NCBI RefSeq assembly: GCF_001189535.1 | Contig: NZ_CP012070.1 | Location: 2,542,001-2,606,000 of the forward strand | Direction: 5' to 3' | From: Arsenicicoccus sp. oral taxon 190 | Lineage (GTDB): Bacteria > Actinomycetota > Actinomycetes > Actinomycetales > Dermatophilaceae | Length of the DNA stretch: 64,000 bases | In this document: positions 49,632 through 58,464 of the stretch, one piece after another | Position numbering within the stretch: the first letter of the stretch is position 1 | Layout: each line of letters starts with the position of its first letter | Notes under the pieces: generated by a model | The model's database searches: none | What the model was told of the DNA's origin: nothing | What the model saw: the letters and a program-made list of their open reading frames with translations, nothing else | Made by a program: the position numbers and the translations under genes

Positions 49632-52420
49632 GCTGGTTGCGTCTCGTGCGCCCCGCCGTTGCGCGCACCCGTGCCCTGACCCTGCTGCTGGCGGTGGTCG
49701 TCCTGGTCACCACCACCCTCGTCACGGCGCTGCCCGCGCTGACCGACACCGCCTCGGCCGCCTGGCTCGCCGACCGCTGGAGCTCGGCCCCGCCGACGGG
49801 CCGGGCGCTGCTCGTGCAGTCCGGCAAGGGGGTCTCGCTGACCGCGCCGGGGCAGGTCCCGGCCGGTGACCCCTACGCCCCGACCCGCGACGCCGTCCAG
49901 GGCGCCCTCCGCCCGGCCACGGAGCTCTTCCAGCCCGTGGTCACCGCGGCGTATGCCGTCGACCCCGTCCCCATCACCCCCTCGCCGCAGGGCACCGAGC
50001 GGATGGGGATCCCGGTGCTCAGCCCCGCCCTCGGACCACGGGTGCGGTGGGTCCAGGGCCGGGCCCCCGCACCGTCGACGCGGGAGGAGACGCGCACGAT
50101 CACGTCCCTCGACGAGACGGGCAACGCCGTCGAGTCCTCCGCCACCGTCCCGGTGCTCGAGGTCGCCCTGTCCCGGCGAGCCGCCACGCAGTGGCAGGTC
50201 CGGGTCGGTGACCGGTGGCGGCTGCCGGCCGCCGCGGGCCTGACCACGCAGATCCCGATGGTGATCAGCGGCATCTACGAACCTCTGGACCCCGCGGACC
50301 CCTTCTGGCAGTGGTTCGGCGAGCTCACGGACGTGGTCCGCGTGGCCGGCAGCGACCCCAACGCCGGTGTGAAGCCGACGGTGGCCGTGGCCCTGTGCCC
50401 GCAGGACTACGCGACGGTGATGGTCACCGAGATGGCCAACGGGCTGGGCCACACCTGGATCTGGCAGGTCGACCCGGCCCGCGCCACCCCGGAGCGTATG
50501 CCGCAGCTGACGCAGGGGCTGGCTCGCCTGGCGCGGCAGCCCGACCTGGGCATCACCGGGGCGGCGCAGGTCCGCAGCTCCATCCCCGACACGCTGTCGG
50601 CCTGGCAGGGTGGGGTCCGCACCACGCGCGTCCTCGACGGCACCGTGACGACCGGCCTGACCGTCCTGGTGGCGGCGCTCGCGCTGCTGCTCGCCGGGCT
50701 GCGGGCGGAGCGCCGTGCCGCCGACGACACCCTGCTGCGGTCCCGGGGGGCGGCCGTCGGGCAGCTGGCCGCGCTCGCGGCCCTCGACGTGCTGCCGCCG
50801 GTGGTGCTCGCCGGGGCGGCCGGGCACGCCGCCGCGTGCCTGCTCGCGGGACGGTGGCTCGCGCCGTGGCCGGCCGTGGTGCTCGTGACCCTCACCGCGG
50901 CGGTCGCCGCGGTCACCGCGGTGCGGGCCGCCGGGCGCGACGTCCCCGGGCGTCGGACCCGGTTGCGCGCCGGTCTGGACCTGACCGGCCGGTTCCTGCC
51001 GCCGCTGGCGCTCGTCGGCATCACCGCCCTGGCGGTCGTCACGGTGCGGCAGCGCCCCGCCGAGACGCCCACGGCGTCGAGCGGGTCGCTGACCCGGGCG
51101 AGCACCGGGGCGCTCGTGGCGGGGGACCAGCCGGACCTGCTGCTGCAGGCGACGCCGGCGCTGGTCGCCGTGTGCGCCGGGATGCTGCTCCTGCTGCTGG
51201 TGCGCTGGGGTGCGGGCGCCGCGGCCCGGGCGGCGACGCGCCGGGCGGGCGCCGGGGGCTGGCTGGGGCTCGTGCACACCGCGCGGGCGTCCGGCTCGGC
51301 CCGGCTGCCGCTCGTCGCGATCACGGTGGCGGGCGCGGTCGCGGTGCTCACCAGCACCGTCGGCAGCACGCTCGCGACCACCCGCACCCTCGAGACCTGG
51401 CGCCAGGTGGGCGCCGACGTCGCCCTGACCAGCGACCGGATCGACCCCGGCGTCGTCGACGCGGTGGCCGCCGCCCCCGGCGTGGAGGCCGTCGCGCCGC
51501 TGGGGGAGCGCACCGGCGAGCTCGTCAGCGACCGGACCGGCGCCACCTCCCGCGCCCCGGTCACGGTCCTGGTCGGGTCCAGCGAGCAGGTGGCGCAGGT
51601 GCGTGCCGGCTCACCGGTCGCGCTCGACCCGGCGGCCGCCCGGGCCGCCGGCGAGCCGGGCCTCACCCTGGTCACCTCCGCCGACCTGCCCGTTTTGCAC
51701 CAGCCGGGTCTCACGCTCGTCGTCGAGCGGCGGCGCCTCCCCGTGACCCAGGTCGTCGTGGACCCGGCCCTGCGCGCGACGGGGTCGACCACGCGGGTCC
51801 TGGTGCCCCGTCCCGTCCTCGAGCGAGCCCTCGACACCGTGGTGCCCCCCACCACGCTGCTCGTCCGCACCGCCCCCACCGGCACCACCAGCGTGGCCGG
51901 AGTCCGCGCCGCCACCGGCTCGGCGCGACTGCCGGTGCAGCTCACCGACCGCCGGGCCCTCGAGTCACAGTCCGCCGCCGGGCCGCTCGCCCGCCACGTC
52001 GCGACCGTCGTGACCCTCACCTGGCTGGCCGCGGCCGTGCTGGCCGCGCTCGGCGCCCACGCCCTGACGACGGCGACGGCGGCCTCCCGCAGGCAGCTGC
52101 TCGCGCGCGCCCGGGTGCTCGGGATGGCGGGGGGCGCGCGGCGTACGACCGTCCTCGTCGCGGTCCTGCCCGCCGCCCTCGCCGCCGTGCTCGCCGGGCT
52201 GCTCGTGGGCCTTGGCCTGCCGGCGCTGCTGCCGCGGCTGCTGGACCTGGCGCCCGTCGCGGGCGGTGGGCCGTACCCACCGTTGCAGCCGTCCTGGCCG
52301 GCGGTGCTCGCGGTCGCGGCGGCGCTCTCGGCCCTCGTGGTCGGCGCCGCGCTGCTCGACCTGCGGGCCACCGCCCGACTCAGCCTCACCCGCCACCTCA
52401 GGGCAGGAGACCACCCATGA
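49628..52420 (+). CDS. FtsX/MacB-type ABC transporter permease (second of two)
   Basis: 930 residues with the same doubled architecture as its neighbour. TM1 is near residues 18-38 (LTLLLAVVVLVTTTLVTALP), then come an extracellular domain with ERMGIPVLSPALGPRVRW, a helix pair around residue 345 (TTGLTVLVAALALLLAGL), a second domain and C-terminal helices. The two permeases are only distantly alike and probably form a heterodimer. It overlaps both flanking genes by 4 bases, so all four genes are translationally coupled. Confidence 0.82.
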   Translation: MSWLRLVRPAVARTRALTLLLAVVVLVTTTLVTALPALTDTASAAWLADRWSSAPPTGRALLVQSGKGVSLTAPGQVPAGDPYAPTRDAVQGALRPATELFQPVVTAAYAVDPVPITPSPQGTERMGIPVLSPALGPRVRWVQGRAPAPSTREETRTITSLDETGNAVESSATVPVLEVALSRRAATQWQVRVGDRWRLPAAAGLTTQIPMVISGIYEPLDPADPFWQWFGELTDVVRVAGSDPNAGVKPTVAVALCPQDYATVMVTEMANGLGHTWIWQVDPARATPERMPQLTQGLARLARQPDLGITGAAQVRSSIPDTLSAWQGGVRTTRVLDGTVTTGLTVLVAALALLLAGLRAERRAADDTLLRSRGAAVGQLAALAALDVLPPVVLAGAAGHAAACLLAGRWLAPWPAVVLVTLTAAVAAVTAVRAAGRDVPGRRTRLRAGLDLTGRFLPPLALVGITALAVVTVRQRPAETPTASSGSLTRASTGALVAGDQPDLLLQATPALVAVCAGMLLLLLVRWGAGAAARAATRRAGAGGWLGLVHTARASGSARLPLVAITVAGAVAVLTSTVGSTLATTRTLETWRQVGADVALTSDRIDPGVVDAVAAAPGVEAVAPLGERTGELVSDRTGATSRAPVTVLVGSSEQVAQVRAGSPVALDPAAARAAGEPGLTLVTSADLPVLHQPGLTLVVERRRLPVTQVVVDPALRATGSTTRVLVPRPVLERALDTVVPPTTLLVRTAPTGTTSVAGVRAATGSARLPVQLTDRRALESQSAAGPLARHVATVVTLTWLAAAVLAALGAHALTTATAASRRQLLARARVLGMAGGARRTTVLVAVLPAALAAVLAGLLVGLGLPALLPRLLDLAPVAGGGPYPPLQPSWPAVLAVAAALSALVVGAALLDLRATARLSLTRHLRAGDHP

Positions 52421-53385
52421 CCAGCACCGCGCCGCCGCCCGCGCCGCCCACCGGGCCGACCACTGCGTCGACCACGGAGCATCCGCTGATCAGCTGCGAC
52501 AACGTCGTGCGGATCTTCACCGCCGAAGGGGTCGAGGTCGTCGCCCTGCAGGGCCTCGACCTCGCCGTCGACGCCGGCGAGCTGGTCGCGGTGGTCGGGG
52601 CCTCCGGCAGCGGCAAGTCCACCCTGCTGCGGATCCTCTCCGGCCTTGACCGCCCCACCGCGGGCAGCGCCCGGGTCGCCGGGCACGATCTCGTCGCGAT
52701 GGGCCGCCGGGAGCGGCTGCGGTTCCGGCGCGAGACGGTGGGTTTCCTCTACCAGCAGGCGGCCGACAACCTGCTGCCCTACCTGAGCGCGGCGGACAAC
52801 GTCGCGGCCCCCCTGCGGCTGGCCGGGCACCGCGGCCCCGACGTCGACGGGAGGGTCGACGAGCTGCTCGAGCTGGTCGGGCTCGGCGACTGCGGCGCGC
52901 GGCGTCCCGCCGAGCTCTTGGGCGGTCAGCAGCAGCGGGTCGGGCTCGCCGTGGCCCTCGCCAACCACCCGCAGGTGCTCCTCGCCGACGAACCCACCGG
53001 TGAGCTCGACACCCGGACCGCCGACGACGTCTTCACCGCCATACGGTCGGCCAACGCCGAGCTCGGCGTGACCGTCGTCGTCGTCACCCACGACCAGACC
53101 GTCTCCGGGCAGGTGCAGCGCACGGTGGGCATCCGCGACGGGCGCACCTCCTCGGAGGTGCTGCGTCGCACCGAGGTCGACGAGCACGGCCAGGCCGCGC
53201 ACGTGACCGAGGAGTATGCCGTCCTCGACCGCGCCGGGCGGCTGCAGCTGCCCCGGGAGTTCACCGCGGCGCTGGACCTGCGCGACCGGGTGCGGCTGGA
53301 CCTGGAGACCGACCACATCGGGGTCTGGCCCGGCCACACCCGGCGCCCGTCCGGACGTCACCGCAGGGAGGACACCGATGCGTGA
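52417..53385 (+). CDS. ABC transporter ATP-binding protein with C-terminal extension
   Basis: 322 residues. Walker A is VVGASGSGKSTLLR, the Q-loop is FLYQQAADNLLPYL, Walker B is VLLADEPTGELDT and the switch His is in VVVTHD. The signature reads LLGGQQQRVGLA instead of LSGGQ, a departure in the Ser position that contacts ATP in the partner subunit. After residue 240 a 70-residue extension without known fold follows (LDRAGRLQLPREFTAALDLR resembles an AbrB-like strand pattern). It overlaps the next ATPase by 8 bases; the two probably form a heterodimer. Confidence 0.88.
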   Translation: MTSTAPPPAPPTGPTTASTTEHPLISCDNVVRIFTAEGVEVVALQGLDLAVDAGELVAVVGASGSGKSTLLRILSGLDRPTAGSARVAGHDLVAMGRRERLRFRRETVGFLYQQAADNLLPYLSAADNVAAPLRLAGHRGPDVDGRVDELLELVGLGDCGARRPAELLGGQQQRVGLAVALANHPQVLLADEPTGELDTRTADDVFTAIRSANAELGVTVVVVTHDQTVSGQVQRTVGIRDGRTSSEVLRRTEVDEHGQAAHVTEEYAVLDRAGRLQLPREFTAALDLRDRVRLDLETDHIGVWPGHTRRPSGRHRREDTDA

Positions 53386-54088
53386 GCAGGCCTTCATCGA
53401 GCTGCGGGGCGTCACCAAGAGCTTCGGCCAGGGGGAGCGCGCCGTGCACGCGCTGCAGGGCATCGACCTCACCGTGCGCCGCGGCGAGCTGCTGGCTGTG
53501 CGCGGTCGCTCCGGGTCCGGCAAGACGACGCTGCTGCACCTGGTCGGCGCCCTGGACGACGCCGACGCCGGGACGATCCGGGTGGGGGACCAGGACGTCC
53601 GCGCGCTCGACGAGCCGGGGCGGCTGGCGCTGCGCCGGGACGCCGTGTCCTATGTCTTCCAGTCGTTCGGCCTGGTCCCGGAGCTCTCGGCCGCCGAGAA
53701 CGTCTCGCTCCCGCTGCGCATCGCCCGCGTCGCCCCCACGGAGCGGGACCGCCGCGTCGCCGAGATCCTCGACCGGGTGGGCCTCGGGCCCCACGCCAAC
53801 CAGACGCCCCGCCAGCTGAGCGGGGGCCAGCAGCAACGCGTCTCGCTCGCCAGGGCCCTCGTCGCCGAGCCCAGCGTGCTGCTCGCCGACGAGCCCACGG
53901 GCCAGCTGGACTCGGAGACGGCGCGGGAGATCATGGGTCTGGTCGTGTCGTTGGTGCGGGACCGCGCCATGACCGCGGTCGTCACCACCCACGACCCGGT
54001 GATCGTCGGGTTCGCCGACCGGTCGTTGCAGCTCGTGGACGGCCGGCTGGTGGACGACCAGCTGGTGGAAGACCTGCCGTCAGCGTGA
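53378..54088 (+). CDS. ABC transporter ATP-binding protein (MacB/LolD type)
   Basis: 236 residues with canonical motifs: Walker A VRGRSGSGKTTLLHL, Q-loop YVFQSFGLVPELSA, signature QLSGGQQQRVSLARAL, Walker B VLLADEPTGQLDS and VVTTHD. It is the consensus half of the pair whose other half has LLGGQ. It ends 9 bases inside the 3' end of the convergent UbiA-type gene (54080-54088 shared). Confidence 0.9.
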   Translation: MREQAFIELRGVTKSFGQGERAVHALQGIDLTVRRGELLAVRGRSGSGKTTLLHLVGALDDADAGTIRVGDQDVRALDEPGRLALRRDAVSYVFQSFGLVPELSAAENVSLPLRIARVAPTERDRRVAEILDRVGLGPHANQTPRQLSGGQQQRVSLARALVAEPSVLLADEPTGQLDSETAREIMGLVVSLVRDRAMTAVVTTHDPVIVGFADRSLQLVDGRLVDDQLVEDLPSA

Positions 54089-54913
54089 GGCCGTGCCCAC
54101 CCAGGTCACCACGTCGACGGCCGCGAGGGCTGCCGCGCACCAGAAGGGCGTGCGACCACGGCCGCGCACCACTCCCACGGCCAGCGGTGCCGCCAGCGCG
54201 AGGCCGCCCAGGGTGGCTCGCCGCGACGGCCGGGCGCCGAGCAGCACGGCGAGCTGGGCCCCCACCAGCCCTGCGGCCGCCTGGGCCCGCAACGCTGCCG
54301 GGGACCAGCGGTGCGGGTATCCGCGCACCCCGGTCAGGGCGTCGTCGTCGAGGTCGGGCAGCACGTTGAGCAGGTGCGCCGAGCACCCCAGCAGGGCACC
54401 CGCCGCCGTCTGCCAGAGCGGCGCGGGCCCGGCAGCCGGCCCCCGCCCCCCGTCGGGACCGGCGCCGGTCAGATGCGGCACGTGCGGAAGCCCCCCGAAC
54501 GCCACGGCGTAGGGCAGGATCGACAAGGTCGTGCGCTTGAGCCCGGCGTTGTAGGCCCAGCCCGACCCGACCACGAGGACGACATGGACGAGACCCGCAC
54601 CGCGACCACACCACCGGGACAGCACGAGACACCCGACGGTGGCGCCGGCGAGCGCCATACGGACCTGACGGCGGGCCGCGGGGTCCTCGGCGAGGGGCTT
54701 GTCGAGCCGGCCGGCGACCCGGTCCCGCTCGGCGTCGACCAGGTCGTTGCCCCACCCGATGGTCAGCTGGCCGGCGAGCACCGCGCCGGCGACCAGGGCC
54801 ACCCGGCGCAGCGGCAGGCCGCGCCCCGCGGCGAGCGCGGTGGCGAGGCCGGTGACCACCACGGTGGGCCCGGGGTGGCAGCTGGCCACCAGCAGGGGCA
54901 GTCCTCGACGCAT
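54080..54913 (-). CDS. UbiA-family prenyltransferase
   Basis: 277-residue integral membrane enzyme. The first Asp-rich motif is WGNDLVDAERDRVAGR (NDxxDxxxD), and the second is NVLPDLDDDALTGVRGYP. Several hydrophobic segments fit the nine-helix fold. UbiA enzymes attach a prenyl chain to an aromatic ring or sugar. ATG 54913 follows a minus-strand TAGCGT box by 6 bases. It is divergent from a type III polyketide synthase, a methyltransferase and a flavoprotein, so its acceptor may be a resorcinol or quinone made by them. Confidence 0.85.
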   Translation of the reverse strand: MRRGLPLLVASCHPGPTVVVTGLATALAAGRGLPLRRVALVAGAVLAGQLTIGWGNDLVDAERDRVAGRLDKPLAEDPAARRQVRMALAGATVGCLVLSRWCGRGAGLVHVVLVVGSGWAYNAGLKRTTLSILPYAVAFGGLPHVPHLTGAGPDGGRGPAAGPAPLWQTAAGALLGCSAHLLNVLPDLDDDALTGVRGYPHRWSPAALRAQAAAGLVGAQLAVLLGARPSRRATLGGLALAAPLAVGVVRGRGRTPFWCAAALAAVDVVTWVGTASR

Positions 54914-54919
54914 GGGTCC

Positions 54920-54925
54920 ACGCTA
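54920..54925 (-). promoter_or_regulatory. -10 box (TAGCGT, minus strand) of the UbiA gene, leaderless
   Basis: TAGCGT on the minus strand ends 6 bases before ATG 54913. Confidence 0.5.
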
Positions 54926-54973
54926 GAGGGCACCGGCGGGCACGCACGCGCTGCCGGCAGCGTCGTCGTCGCG

Positions 54974-56068
54974 GTGCGGGGGGCGCTGCCCGAGCACGTC
55001 TACCCGCAGGAGGAGATCACCGCGGCGGTCGCCGACGTCATGGGCGCGGGCGACGGGCCCAGGCGGCGGATGCTGACCCAGGTCCACGCCAACGCCGGGG
55101 TCCGGCAGCGTCACCTGGCGCTGCCGCTGGAGCGGTACACCGCGCTGCGGGACTTCGGGGAGGCCAACGACGCCTTCATCGAGGCGGCCGTCGAGCTGGG
55201 GGCCCGCGCCGTGACGGACGCCCTCGCCGCCGCCGGCCTGGCGCCGACCGACGTGGACCTGCTCGTCGGGGCGACCGTCACCGGGCTCGCGGTGCCGTCG
55301 GTGGAGGCGCGCGTGGCCGCCCGGCTGAGGATGCGCACGGACCTGCGCCGGATGCCCCTCGTGGGGCTCGGCTGCGTGGCTGGGGCCGCGGGCATCGCGC
55401 GGATCCACGACTACCTGCTCGGCCACCCCGGCGACGTCGCGGTCCTGCTCGCCACGGAGATGTGCAGCCTCACGGTCCAGCGCGACGACACCTCGCCGGC
55501 CAACATGGTGGCGAGCGGGCTCTTCGGCGACGGCGCCGCGGCCGTGGTCCTCGTCGGTCGCGACCGGGCGGCCTCCCTGCCGGGGGCGGCCTCCCTGCCG
55601 GGGGCGGGCGCACCGGCCGCGCGGCCGGAGGTGCTCGCCACCCGCTCCCGGTTCTACGACGGCACCGAGCGCGCCATGGGCTGGGACGTCGGGCCGACCG
55701 GGCTGCGGATCGTCCTCGGGGTGGAGGTGCCCGAGCTGGTGCGCAGCCACGTACGCGACGACGTGGACGGATTCCTCTCGGGCCACGGGCTCACCCGTGA
55801 GGACATCGGCTGGTGGGTCGCCCACCCCGGCGGCCCCAAGGTGCTCGAGGCGATGCAGGAGGCCCTGCAGGTGCCCCGCGAGGCCCTCGGGGTCACCTGG
55901 GACTCGCTGGCCCGCATCGGCAACCTGTCCTCCGCGTCGGTGCTGCACGTCCTCGCCGACACGCTGCGGACCCGGCCGCCCGCCCCAGGCTCGCTCGGGC
56001 TGCTGCTCGCCATGGGGCCCGGCTTCTGCCTCGAGATGGTCCTGCTGCGCGCTCCCGAGGGGCGCTGA
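54974..56068 (+). CDS. Type III polyketide synthase (chalcone/alkylresorcinol synthase family)
   Basis: The enzyme extends an acyl-CoA with malonyl-CoA units and cyclises the product. The catalytic triad is visible: Cys134 in LVGLGCVAGAAG, His284 in WWVAHPGGPK and Asn317 in IGNLSSASVL, counted from GTG 54974. This start removes part of the first beta strand (SVVVAVRG), yet no upstream in-frame ATG, GTG or TTG exists before the divergent gene, so the start is uncertain. A short repeat ASLPGAASLPGA lies near residue 197. Stop and next ATG overlap (TGATG). The neighbours recall the Streptomyces srsABC phenolic-lipid operon. Confidence 0.88.
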   Translation: MRGALPEHVYPQEEITAAVADVMGAGDGPRRRMLTQVHANAGVRQRHLALPLERYTALRDFGEANDAFIEAAVELGARAVTDALAAAGLAPTDVDLLVGATVTGLAVPSVEARVAARLRMRTDLRRMPLVGLGCVAGAAGIARIHDYLLGHPGDVAVLLATEMCSLTVQRDDTSPANMVASGLFGDGAAAVVLVGRDRAASLPGAASLPGAGAPAARPEVLATRSRFYDGTERAMGWDVGPTGLRIVLGVEVPELVRSHVRDDVDGFLSGHGLTREDIGWWVAHPGGPKVLEAMQEALQVPREALGVTWDSLARIGNLSSASVLHVLADTLRTRPPAPGSLGLLLAMGPGFCLEMVLLRAPEGR

Positions 56069-56592
56069 TGGACAGCAGGCGGGCGTATGCCGCCCTCGTC
56101 GCCGCGGTCGGGGTGGAGCGGCTCGCCGAGCTGGTGGTCTCGCGGCGCAACGCCGCCTGGTCGCTGGCCCGCGGCGGTCGTGAGCTGGGCCAGGGCCACT
56201 ACCCGGTCATGGTGGCGCTGCACTCCGGGCTGCTGGTCGCCTCGGTCGCCGAGGCAACCTGGGGCCGCAGGGGATTCGGCCGCGGCGGGTGGGTCGCGCT
56301 CGGCGGGGTGGCGGCGGCGCAGGCGTTGCGGTGGTGGTGCATCCGCACGCTCGGCCCGCAGTGGAACACCCGGGTGATCGTCGTGCCTGGCGCCTCCCGC
56401 GTCACGACCGGCCCCTACCGCTGGCTCGACCACCCCAACTACGTCGCTGTCGTCGTCGAGGGTGTCGCGCTGCCGATGGTGCACGGGGCACGCTGGACCG
56501 CAACGGGATTCACGCTGGCCAACGCGCTGCTGCTGCGGCACCGGCTGCGGGTCGAGGAGGCGGCGCTGCGGCAGCTGCAGCCGCTCGCCTGA
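56068..56592 (+). CDS. Isoprenylcysteine carboxyl methyltransferase-like membrane methyltransferase
   Basis: 174 residues with about four membrane helices. The C-terminal SAM-binding signature is TGPYRWLDHPNYVAVVVEGV near residue 112, typical of the ICMT/PEMT family. In srs-type clusters such enzymes O-methylate alkylresorcinols made by the type III synthase; that role is inferred here. It overlaps the synthase stop by one base and is followed after one base by the flavoprotein gene. Confidence 0.85.
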   Translation: MDSRRAYAALVAAVGVERLAELVVSRRNAAWSLARGGRELGQGHYPVMVALHSGLLVASVAEATWGRRGFGRGGWVALGGVAAAQALRWWCIRTLGPQWNTRVIVVPGASRVTTGPYRWLDHPNYVAVVVEGVALPMVHGARWTATGFTLANALLLRHRLRVEEAALRQLQPLA

Positions 56593-56593
56593 C

Positions 56594-57658
56594 ATGGACG
56601 CCGACCTGCTCGTCGTCGGCGGGGGCCCGGTGGGGCTGGTCGCCGCGCTGCACGCGGCCCGCCGCGGCCTGTCCGTCGTGGTCGCCGAGCCCCGCGCCAC
56701 CCCGGTCGACAAGGCCTGCGGCGAGGGGATCATGCCGGCGGGCGTCGCCGAGCTGGCGGGCCTCGGCCTCGCTCCCGTCGGGCAGCCGCTGCGCGGCATC
56801 CGGTATGTCGATGCCCGGGGCCGCTGCGCCGCCGCGCCGCTCGGGCCCCGCCCCGGACTCGGGGTCCGCCGCACCGTGCTGCACCGGGCCCTGGCCGAGG
56901 CGGTGGCGGAAGTGGTGGCGGAGGCGGACGGGCGGGCGGGCGGCATACGGCTGGAGCAGGCGACGGTGACCGCGCTCGACCAGGGGCCGGGACACGTGAG
57001 GGCGTGGCTGGGGCGGACGCCGCTCACGGTGGGGCATGTCATCGCGGCCGATGGGCTGCACTCGCCGGTGCGCCGGATGCTGGGGCTGGATCGCCCGGTC
57101 CGCGGGGAGCGGCGATATGGCCTGCGCCGGCACGTGCGGGTCGCGCCGTGGACCGACCACGTCGAGGTGCACTGGGCGGCGGGGTGCGAGGCGTACGTCA
57201 CGCCGGTCGCTCCCGACGAGGTCGGCGTCGCGGTGCTCACCCGGCGGCGGGCGCCGCTGGAGGAGCAGCTCGCCGAGATCCCGTGGCTGGTCGAGCGGTT
57301 GGTGGAGGCGGAGCCGGTCGACGACGTCCGGGGTGCGGGGCCGCTGCGGCAGCGCTCGACGCGGCGCGTCGCCGGGCGGGTGCTGCTCGTGGGCGACGCC
57401 GCGGGGTATGTCGATGCGCTGACCGGGGAGGGGCTGACCGTGGGGTGGCAGCAGGCCCGCGCGGCGGTGACGGCGGTGGCCGAGGGTCGGCCGCAGGAGT
57501 ACGAGCGCGCGTGGCGCCGGATCGGGCTGGCCGCCCGGCTGCTGACGCACGGGCTGGTGGCCGCCACCCGTCACGACGTCGTCCGCGACCACCTGGTCGA
57601 CGTGGCGGGACGGGCACCGCTGGTCTACCGCGGGGCGGTCCGGGTCGTGGCCGGCTAG
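56594..57658 (+). CDS. FAD-dependent oxidoreductase (geranylgeranyl reductase/hydroxylase family)
   Basis: 354 residues. The N-terminal FAD loop is LLVVGGGPVGLVAALHAA, followed by KACGEGIMPAGV (CGEG motif), ADGLHSPVRRMLG (DG motif) and GDAAGYVDALTGEGLTVGW (GD motif). Members hydroxylate aromatic rings or reduce polyprenyl double bonds; both fit a cluster with a UbiA enzyme and a resorcinol-type synthase. In the srs system the third enzyme is a monooxygenase giving a quinone. The 3' end overlaps the convergent rhomboid-like gene by 4 bases. Confidence 0.87.
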   Translation: MDADLLVVGGGPVGLVAALHAARRGLSVVVAEPRATPVDKACGEGIMPAGVAELAGLGLAPVGQPLRGIRYVDARGRCAAAPLGPRPGLGVRRTVLHRALAEAVAEVVAEADGRAGGIRLEQATVTALDQGPGHVRAWLGRTPLTVGHVIAADGLHSPVRRMLGLDRPVRGERRYGLRRHVRVAPWTDHVEVHWAAGCEAYVTPVAPDEVGVAVLTRRRAPLEEQLAEIPWLVERLVEAEPVDDVRGAGPLRQRSTRRVAGRVLLVGDAAGYVDALTGEGLTVGWQQARAAVTAVAEGRPQEYERAWRRIGLAARLLTHGLVAATRHDVVRDHLVDVAGRAPLVYRGAVRVVAG

Positions 57659-58308
57659 ACCGACCTGGAGGGGCGGGGACCGGGACGTGGGCCCGCCTTC
57701 CCGACACGCAGCAGTCCGGCGGGCAGACCCAGCAGCGCCGCGTAACCGTGGTAGTCGCCGACGAGCAGCAGGAACCCGACGCAGGCCAGGGCGCCCATGG
57801 CCGGCACGCGGGCTGCTCGCGAGGTGTGGCTGGACAGGACGTTGGTGGCCAGCGCCGTCGCCAGGATGAAGGTCGCCATCGAGTTGCCCGCGCCGACGGG
57901 GTACAGGCTGGGGCCGACGACGATGTTGGCCAGGACGGCCCCGACCCAGAAGGTCGCCCAGGTCCTCGCGGGCCGCCAGTGGTCCTGAGCGGCCAGGAGG
58001 ACGACGGCGAGGATGACGAGGTTGAATGCCGTGCCCGCCAGGCCGCCGTCCTGGACGACCGCTGATGTGCCGAGCCGCCACAGCTCCCCTGCTTCGATGA
58101 GCGACCAGTCGCGACGCAGCCCGCTGAGCAGGGCTGGTGCCGCGAGCTGGAGCAGGCTTGGGATCGCGACGACACCCCAGAGCGCCAGCGACGGGACGCG
58201 TGGGCTCGGCAGGCGCGGCTCGTCGAGGGGATGCGTGTGCCGGATCGTGGCCAAGGCCGCCAGCATCGGGAGCAGCCACATCGCGACCATGGCGACGGCA
58301 TCGAGCAT
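57655..58308 (-). CDS. Rhomboid-like integral membrane protein
   Basis: 217 residues with about six membrane segments. SLIEAGELWRLGTSAVVQDG resembles the L1 region of rhomboid proteases. GAGNSMATFI near residue 143 offers a GxS-like nucleophile and GDYHGYAALLGLPAG near residue 184 a histidine before a G-x-x-x-G helix. The match to active-site spacing is plausible but not exact, so activity is uncertain. ATG 58308 has a TAGGGT box 6 bases upstream (58315-58320, minus strand). Confidence 0.65.
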   Translation of the reverse strand: MLDAVAMVAMWLLPMLAALATIRHTHPLDEPRLPSPRVPSLALWGVVAIPSLLQLAAPALLSGLRRDWSLIEAGELWRLGTSAVVQDGGLAGTAFNLVILAVVLLAAQDHWRPARTWATFWVGAVLANIVVGPSLYPVGAGNSMATFILATALATNVLSSHTSRAARVPAMGALACVGFLLLVGDYHGYAALLGLPAGLLRVGKAGPRPGPRPSRSV

Positions 58309-58314
58309 GTTTGG

Positions 58315-58320
58315 ACCCTA
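58315..58320 (-). promoter_or_regulatory. -10 box (TAGGGT, minus strand) of the rhomboid-like gene, leaderless
   Basis: TAGGGT on the minus strand ends 6 bases before ATG 58308. Confidence 0.45.
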
Positions 58321-58451
58321 CGGGACGCTCTCGCGCGACGTGCCCGGCGTGGGCGGAGGTCGCCGTGACAGATGCCGGGGCCTCTGGTGCGGCGTCATGC
58401 CGCGAGCGCTGCGAGCTGACCGGGTCGGTGAGCGCCGACACGAGCACCGGT

Positions 58452-58457
58452 CACACT
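58452..58457 (+). promoter_or_regulatory. -10-like box (CACACT) of the ArsR-type gene, leaderless
   Basis: CACACT ends 7 bases before GTG 58465; it departs from TAnnnT in the first base. Confidence 0.35.
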
Positions 58458-58464
58458 GGAGACC

